In this document: positions 12,984 to 13,299 of the stretch, one piece after another | Numbering within the stretch: the first letter of the stretch is position 1 | Layout of the letters: every line of letters starts with the position of its first letter | Assembly: GCA_030824805.1 (NCBI GenBank) | Contig: JAPJRC010000060.1 | Span: 1 to 13,299, forward strand | Length of the DNA stretch: 13,299 bases | Reading direction: 5' to 3' | From: Micavibrio sp. | GTDB taxonomy: Bacteria; Pseudomonadota; Alphaproteobacteria; Micavibrionales; Micavibrionaceae | Made by a program: the position numbers and the translations under genes | Notes under the pieces: generated by a model | Database searches by the model: none | Told to the model about the DNA's origin: nothing | What the model saw: the letters and a program-made list of their open reading frames with translations, nothing else

Positions 12984-13299
12984 ATGAGCATGTTCCCCAA
13001 AGGCATCAGCCCCGTAGAAATGTACAACAACTACCTCGTCCCGACCGTTATCGAGCAGACGAACCGTGGTGAACGCGCTTTCGACATTTATTCGCGCCTT
13101 TTAAAAGAGCGCATCATCTTCCTGACCGGTCAGGTGGAAGACGGTGTTTCCGCGGTAATCTGCGCGCAGCTTCTGTTCCTTGAGTCGGAAAACCCGACGA
13201 AAGATATTTCCTTCTACATCAACTCTCCAGGCGGCGTTGTTACGTCCGGTATGGCAATGTACGACACGATGCAGTACATCAAGCCCGAGGTTTCCACCG
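12984..13299 (+). CDS. clpP: ATP-dependent Clp protease proteolytic subunit (ClpP), 5' part
   Basis: The first 105 residues of the serine-protease subunit that forms the double-heptamer chamber fed by ClpX or ClpA; the window ends inside the gene. The fragment runs through LVPTVIEQTNRGERAFDIYS, RLLKERIIFLTGQVED, AQLLFLESENPTKDISFYIN, SPGGVVTSGMAMYDTMQYI and ends at KPEVST. This is the normal ClpP order up to a few residues short of the block with the catalytic serine (GQAASMG). The catalytic serine and histidine therefore cannot be checked here. The ATG at 12984 is followed by another at 12990. Neither has a strong Shine-Dalgarno, and GAAAAG 7 bases before 12984 is the best candidate. clpX and lon would be expected beyond the window. 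Confidence 0.96.
   Translation, partial: MSMFPKGISPVEMYNNYLVPTVIEQTNRGERAFDIYSRLLKERIIFLTGQVEDGVSAVICAQLLFLESENPTKDISFYINSPGGVVTSGMAMYDTMQYIKPEVST

Overview
The window reads as ordinary chromosomal DNA of a Gram-negative bacterium, most likely an alphaproteobacterium of roughly 50 % GC. The evidence is the alphaproteobacterial style of ParE, trigger factor, ClpP and GloA, a type I glutamine synthetase with an adenylylation tyrosine, exported proteins with Sec signal peptides, and CCA-encoding tRNA genes. The genus cannot be fixed from sequence reading alone; an uncultured Rhodospirillales- or Micavibrio-like lineage is only a guess. I see no insertion sequence, phage gene, integrase, CRISPR array, toxin-antitoxin pair or defence locus, and no sharp change in composition.

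Layout, left to right. 1-2514 (minus): parE (topoisomerase IV subunit B), followed 16 bases later by a membrane-anchored AsmA/YdbH-like protein that runs off the left edge. 2587-4231 (plus): a YciA-type acyl-CoA thioesterase, overlapped by 47 bases by an exported protein made of two related domains. A bidirectional hairpin terminator then separates this pair from the convergent glnA (4278-5711, minus). 5851-7892 (plus): a tRNA-His promoter and gene, then a multi-spanning PQ-loop-like membrane protein that needs a TTG start, then nnrD (NAD(P)H-hydrate repair) and a small unknown protein. The spacings suggest one tRNA-led transcript. 7889-8899 (minus): an exported alpha/beta hydrolase whose stop codon interlocks with that of the unknown gene. 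9017-10599 (plus): tRNA-Leu and tig, closed by a second bidirectional terminator. 10630-12863 (minus): gloA, a family 4-type glycosyltransferase and an unknown protein. 12984-end (plus): the 5' part of clpP.

Functionally this is housekeeping: DNA decatenation, nitrogen assimilation, cofactor repair, methylglyoxal detoxification, nascent-protein folding and proteolysis. The usual tig-clpP neighbourhood is present, but three minus-strand genes sit between its members. The least-explained material is the two-domain exported protein at 2966-4231, the tRNA-linked membrane protein at 5990-6592, and the unknown gene at 12306-12863, which appears to be transcribed from a strong promoter as a leaderless mRNA. 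I did not find a convincing new multi-gene system; the findings are mostly single unknown proteins and regulatory architecture.
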